This document shows, piece after piece, positions 61,128-64,000 of a stretch of 64,000 nt of DNA. The notes beneath the pieces were generated by a model. It had not been told where the DNA came from, ran no database searches, and worked only from the letters and a program-made list of their open reading frames with translations. The stretch spans positions 308,331 to 372,330 of the forward strand of contig NZ_KB849212.1 of NCBI RefSeq assembly GCF_000368025.1, read 5' to 3'. The translations under genes and the position numbers were made by a program. Source of the DNA: Acinetobacter parvus DSM 16617 = CIP 108168. Its GTDB lineage: Bacteria; Pseudomonadota; Gammaproteobacteria; Pseudomonadales; Moraxellaceae. Position 1 is the stretch's first letter; each line of letters starts with the position of its first letter.

Positions 61128-63206
61128 TCAGGACTTGAGTTGAATATTCTGTAACTCACCATCAAAGGTTTCAATTAAACTTTTAATGGCAGGTTCCTGC
61201 TGTAATAACTCAACAGCCCGATGAAACGCCTTTTCCTTACGCATGACCTGCATGGTAAAAGGTGTTATCGAATCAATATCTTGATATTGCACATTAAACT
61301 GCGTATTCGGCCACTGTGACTTAAGTGCATCTTCCAACGCCTGCCTTAATTGTGACAACATGCCCTCGTATTTCTGCGGAATATGAAACACAGATGAGCC
61401 ATTAATATGCCCCTGCATGATGCCATGCTGTGCCAACTCCTGGACGGCTGGCGAAAGTTCACTATTTCTAAACCAGTATTCCCATTTATCCAGATTCCAC
61501 TCACCCTCCAAAACCTGTTCACGAAGTTTAAGAATATCTTGAGGCATGAGATTAGCTTGGTCTGCCAAATGCATCGTTTCAACCTGTTGAACTACATCAA
61601 CCACAGGCATGGCAAATTGGTTGTCAATTTGCTGTTCCGTAGCAATAAATGTTTCTTCAAACAATTCAGGTTCAGCCTTAACGTTTGGCTCAGGTGCTTG
61701 ATTGATGATTTGTGTAACTTCAGTTTGTTCCTCTACGGGAAAAATCAATACCTCATCTGATTCTTTGAATTCACTGGAATGAGCATTTTGCTGATGGATA
61801 GCTGAATGATCCAACCCAATCAGTTGCCCATCCGCTGCATCAAAAACCATAACATTTTCATTCTGAATAATGCGTTCAGGTTCAGGTTCAGGTTCAGGTT
61901 CAGGTTCAGGTTCAGGTTCAGGTTCAGGTTCAGGTTCAGGTTCAGGTTCAGGTTCAGGTTCAACACTAACCATTTCCTGCTGAACCACAAGCTGTTCTTC
62001 AACAATAGTAACTTGCTGCAATTGCTGAATTTCTGCTGGACTTGGCTCAGTTGAAACGACTTGCTGATGAGAAACTACAATATTTTGTGGGTTTGTGCCC
62101 CCAACAGTAATTTCACCAGCAGATAACGGTCTAAATGCGAGCAAACGCAAGACACACATTTCAAAACCTTGCTCTTGCGTGACTGCAAGTTGCAGATCAG
62201 ATCGTCCCTTACATGCAATCTGATAGTAAAGCTGCAAATCCTGAGCAGAAATCAGTTTGGACAAATGTAGAATTTTTCGATTGATTTCTTCACTGTATTT
62301 CAAGGCAAGATCAGGCAGATACTGCAACAACGCCAACTCATGCAAGGTTGAAACCAACTGATCCAGAACCAGAGAAACATCTAAAGCCTGTTGCCTAAAC
62401 TGCAACAACAACTGGCTGACATGCGCTTGTTGGTTGTGATGAATTGCTAAAATCAGGTCATAAATAATGGTTCGGTCAATCAGCCCCAGCATGTCTTTGA
62501 CATCTTGATGATGTACAGCTCCCTGACCATAGGCAATGGCCTGATCCGTTAAGGATAATGCATCACGTAATGAACCCTGTGCCGATTCAGCAATTTGCCA
62601 GATCGCATCCTGATCAGCTTCAATATGCTCTTTATTTAAAATTGCGGTTAAATGCGTGGTAATCTCATCAACAGCCAAAGGACGCAGGGTAAACTGCAAA
62701 CAACGAGAAATCACCGTAATGGGTAATTTCTGTGGATCGGTGGTTGCAAACAAGAACTTCACATGCTCTGGCGGTTCTTCCAGCGTTTTTAATAAAGCAT
62801 TAAATGAATGCGTTGAAAGCATGTGCACTTCGTCAATCAGGTAGACTTTGAAGCGACCCTGAGTTGGTGCATAAGGAACATTGTCCAGTAACTCACGGGT
62901 ATCTTCAACTTTGGTACGTGACGCAGCATCAATCTCGATTAAATCAATGAAACGCCCTTCATTCACGGCCTTACAGGTGGCACAAACTTCACACGGCGTT
63001 GAGGTCACACCCGTTTCACAGTTCAGGCACTTGGCTAAAATACGGGCAATTGTAGTTTTACCCACACCACGTGTCCCTGTAAATAAATAAGCATGATGCA
63101 ATCGTCCACGTTCCAATGCGCTGGTCAACGCACGGGAGACATGATTCTGCCCCACTAACTCATTGAAATTACGTGGACGGTATTTTCTTGCCAATACTTG
63201 ATACAT
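61128..63206 (-). CDS. dnaX: DNA polymerase III subunits gamma and tau
   Basis: The 692-residue clamp-loader ATPase has Walker A GTRGVGKTT (44-52), a zinc module with cysteines at 60, 63, 72, 75 and 78, DEVHMLS and the sensor motifs, then a long variable tau region and a C-terminal polymerase-binding domain (from about 560). The tau linker includes a run of about fifteen Glu-Pro pairs encoded by a pure hexanucleotide repeat. I did not see a clear slippery sequence for making gamma by frameshifting. It is not part of the ter operon. Confidence 0.95.
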   Translation of the reverse strand: MYQVLARKYRPRNFNELVGQNHVSRALTSALERGRLHHAYLFTGTRGVGKTTIARILAKCLNCETGVTSTPCEVCATCKAVNEGRFIDLIEIDAASRTKVEDTRELLDNVPYAPTQGRFKVYLIDEVHMLSTHSFNALLKTLEEPPEHVKFLFATTDPQKLPITVISRCLQFTLRPLAVDEITTHLTAILNKEHIEADQDAIWQIAESAQGSLRDALSLTDQAIAYGQGAVHHQDVKDMLGLIDRTIIYDLILAIHHNQQAHVSQLLLQFRQQALDVSLVLDQLVSTLHELALLQYLPDLALKYSEEINRKILHLSKLISAQDLQLYYQIACKGRSDLQLAVTQEQGFEMCVLRLLAFRPLSAGEITVGGTNPQNIVVSHQQVVSTEPSPAEIQQLQQVTIVEEQLVVQQEMVSVEPEPEPEPEPEPEPEPEPEPEPEPEPEPERIIQNENVMVFDAADGQLIGLDHSAIHQQNAHSSEFKESDEVLIFPVEEQTEVTQIINQAPEPNVKAEPELFEETFIATEQQIDNQFAMPVVDVVQQVETMHLADQANLMPQDILKLREQVLEGEWNLDKWEYWFRNSELSPAVQELAQHGIMQGHINGSSVFHIPQKYEGMLSQLRQALEDALKSQWPNTQFNVQYQDIDSITPFTMQVMRKEKAFHRAVELLQQEPAIKSLIETFDGELQNIQLKS
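61875..61962. repeat. Hexanucleotide tandem repeat inside dnaX
   Basis: TTCAGG is repeated without a break for 88 bp, or 14 and two-thirds copies. On the coding strand it reads as a Glu-Pro codon pair each time. Copy-number change would lengthen or shorten the protein without a frameshift. Confidence 0.95.
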
Positions 63207-63372
63207 GAATACTCCTTATAGCCGCTTTAGCATACTGTGTTTTTAAGAAGCTGTGAATGAATCCCGAACTGATTGATCAAAATTAGGGTTTGTTGGCTGT
63301 GATACAAGGCTTGCACCGCCTTTCAACTCAAGGGACAATACACGTTATTGATTTATTTTTGGCTTCATCATC

Positions 63373-64000
63373 ATGTCACAACCTTTAACGGTATTGGGCG
63401 GTATTACCGCAGAACAATTTTTAACTGAATACTGGCAAAAAAAACCACTGCTGGTGCGTAACGCAATGCCCGAAATTATTGGACTCATCGAACCTGATGA
63501 TGTCAGGGAGCTGGCATTGGAAGAGCAAGTCAGCGCACGTTTGATCCGTCAAAAAAACAAAAAACCAAATGAATGGCACGTTAAATCCTCACCTTTAACC
63601 AAAGGTGATTTTCAAAAATTGCCAAATTTATGGACAATTTTAGTACAAGCGATTGATCACTATTCCTTTGATATTTCAGAACTGTGGAAAAAATTTCCTT
63701 TTATTCCCCAATGGCGGCGTGATGACATTATGGTGTCCTACGCACCTAAAGGAGGATCAGTGGGCAAACACTTCGACTTTTATGATGTGTTTCTGGTGCA
63801 GGGACATGGTCATCGCCGTTGGCAGTTGGGTCAAATGTGTGACGAATCAACCGAGTTTGTGCCAGATCAACCCTTAAAATTATTGCCTGAAATGGATGTT
63901 CATTTTGATGAAGTTCTTGCGCCAGGCGACTTGCTCTATGTACCACCTGGACTTTCCCATTATGGTGTTGCGGAAGATGAATGCCTGACCTTTTCGTTTG
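63373..64000 (+). CDS. Cupin/JmjC-type ribosomal oxygenase (RoxA/YcfD-like), 5' part
   Basis: The first 209 codons of a plus-strand gene run off the window. The protein matches the YcfD/RoxA family, an Fe(II)/2-oxoglutarate oxygenase that hydroxylates an arginine of ribosomal protein L16: WQKKPLLVRNAMPE at the start, and GGSVGKHFDFYDVFLVQGHGHRRWQLG, in which HFD supplies the iron-binding His and Asp. The distal iron histidine falls in LSHYGVAED or beyond. It diverges from dnaX across 166 bp. Confidence 0.88.
   Translation, partial: MSQPLTVLGGITAEQFLTEYWQKKPLLVRNAMPEIIGLIEPDDVRELALEEQVSARLIRQKNKKPNEWHVKSSPLTKGDFQKLPNLWTILVQAIDHYSFDISELWKKFPFIPQWRRDDIMVSYAPKGGSVGKHFDFYDVFLVQGHGHRRWQLGQMCDESTEFVPDQPLKLLPEMDVHFDEVLAPGDLLYVPPGLSHYGVAEDECLTFSF

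Noticed and set aside
61875..61962. Tandem repeat considered as a CRISPR or regulatory repeat array
   Set aside because: The unit is only 6 bp without spacers and lies in frame within dnaX, so it is a coding microsatellite.
61806..62054. Plus-strand Arg-Phe repeat frame opposite dnaX
   Set aside because: It is the reverse-strand reading of the hexanucleotide repeat, with no start signal of its own.

Overview
The window is an AT-rich gammaproteobacterial chromosome segment, most likely from an Acinetobacter species. I infer this from a pheA-tyrA order, an aroQ-accB-accC operon, nasT-nasS-nirB-nirD nitrogen genes, a GspE-type ATPase gene standing apart from other type II secretion genes, and an ISAba11-like insertion sequence. 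The assignment rests on recalled family and synteny knowledge; no search was run. I saw no rRNA, tRNA or CRISPR array.

Layout. 1-16.3 kb is mostly housekeeping: tyrA (cut by the window edge), pheA, an acyl-CoA dehydrogenase, ybiB, yeaC-nadK, mrcB with a lipoprotein of the LpoP type, a MutT/ThiE fusion, a Fur-box-controlled hemP, a ygiW-qseBC-like two-component locus, gspE, trmO and fpr. 16.3-18.2 kb is an insertion-sequence graveyard: an intact ISAba11-like element with a 5-bp target duplication, an orphan IS5-type end, an IS66 tail and a 371-bp deletion derivative of an IS982 element. 18.2-23.4 kb holds a hypothetical gene, fumC behind a Fur box, a GalE-like epimerase with an altered active site, the tusDCB-tusE sulfur relay and an HxlR regulator.

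23.5-30.5 kb is a nitrate/nitrite assimilation locus. NasS/NasT sensing, nirB and a NirD-flavoprotein fusion are intact, but the nitrate reductase gene is reduced to a 66-codon N-terminal stub. nirB is preceded by a near-perfect sigma-54 promoter, a leader of about 400 nt and a strong intrinsic terminator, which fits NasT (ANTAR) antitermination. 31-44 kb is again core or metabolic: aroQ-accB-accC, an amidase broken by one in-frame stop codon, an MFS transporter, a glutamate-synthase-like flavoprotein, an alpha/beta hydrolase, a YdcF protein, murB, a low-molecular-weight phosphatase, an Fe-alcohol dehydrogenase and a thioesterase.

44.3-60.9 kb is the standout. Sixteen minus-strand genes form one Ter (tellurium/chemical stress and phage-resistance related) super-locus. 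In transcription order it has two TerY-type vWA proteins, a PP2C phosphatase carrying an Ig-like domain, a protein kinase with a zinc ribbon, an ATP-grasp ligase, a TRSP-type phosphoribosyltransferase, a HAD phosphatase, a PELOTA-type phosphoribosyltransferase and a CitE-like lyase. These are followed by TerA, TerD, a TerC-superfamily membrane protein, TerE, TerF, an AIM24-like protein and TerZ. Genes of the signalling and biosynthetic half overlap or nearly abut, while the TerA-TerZ half is punctuated by strong hairpin terminators. The window closes with dnaX, which carries a pure hexanucleotide repeat encoding a Glu-Pro tract, and the start of a RoxA/YcfD-type ribosomal oxygenase.
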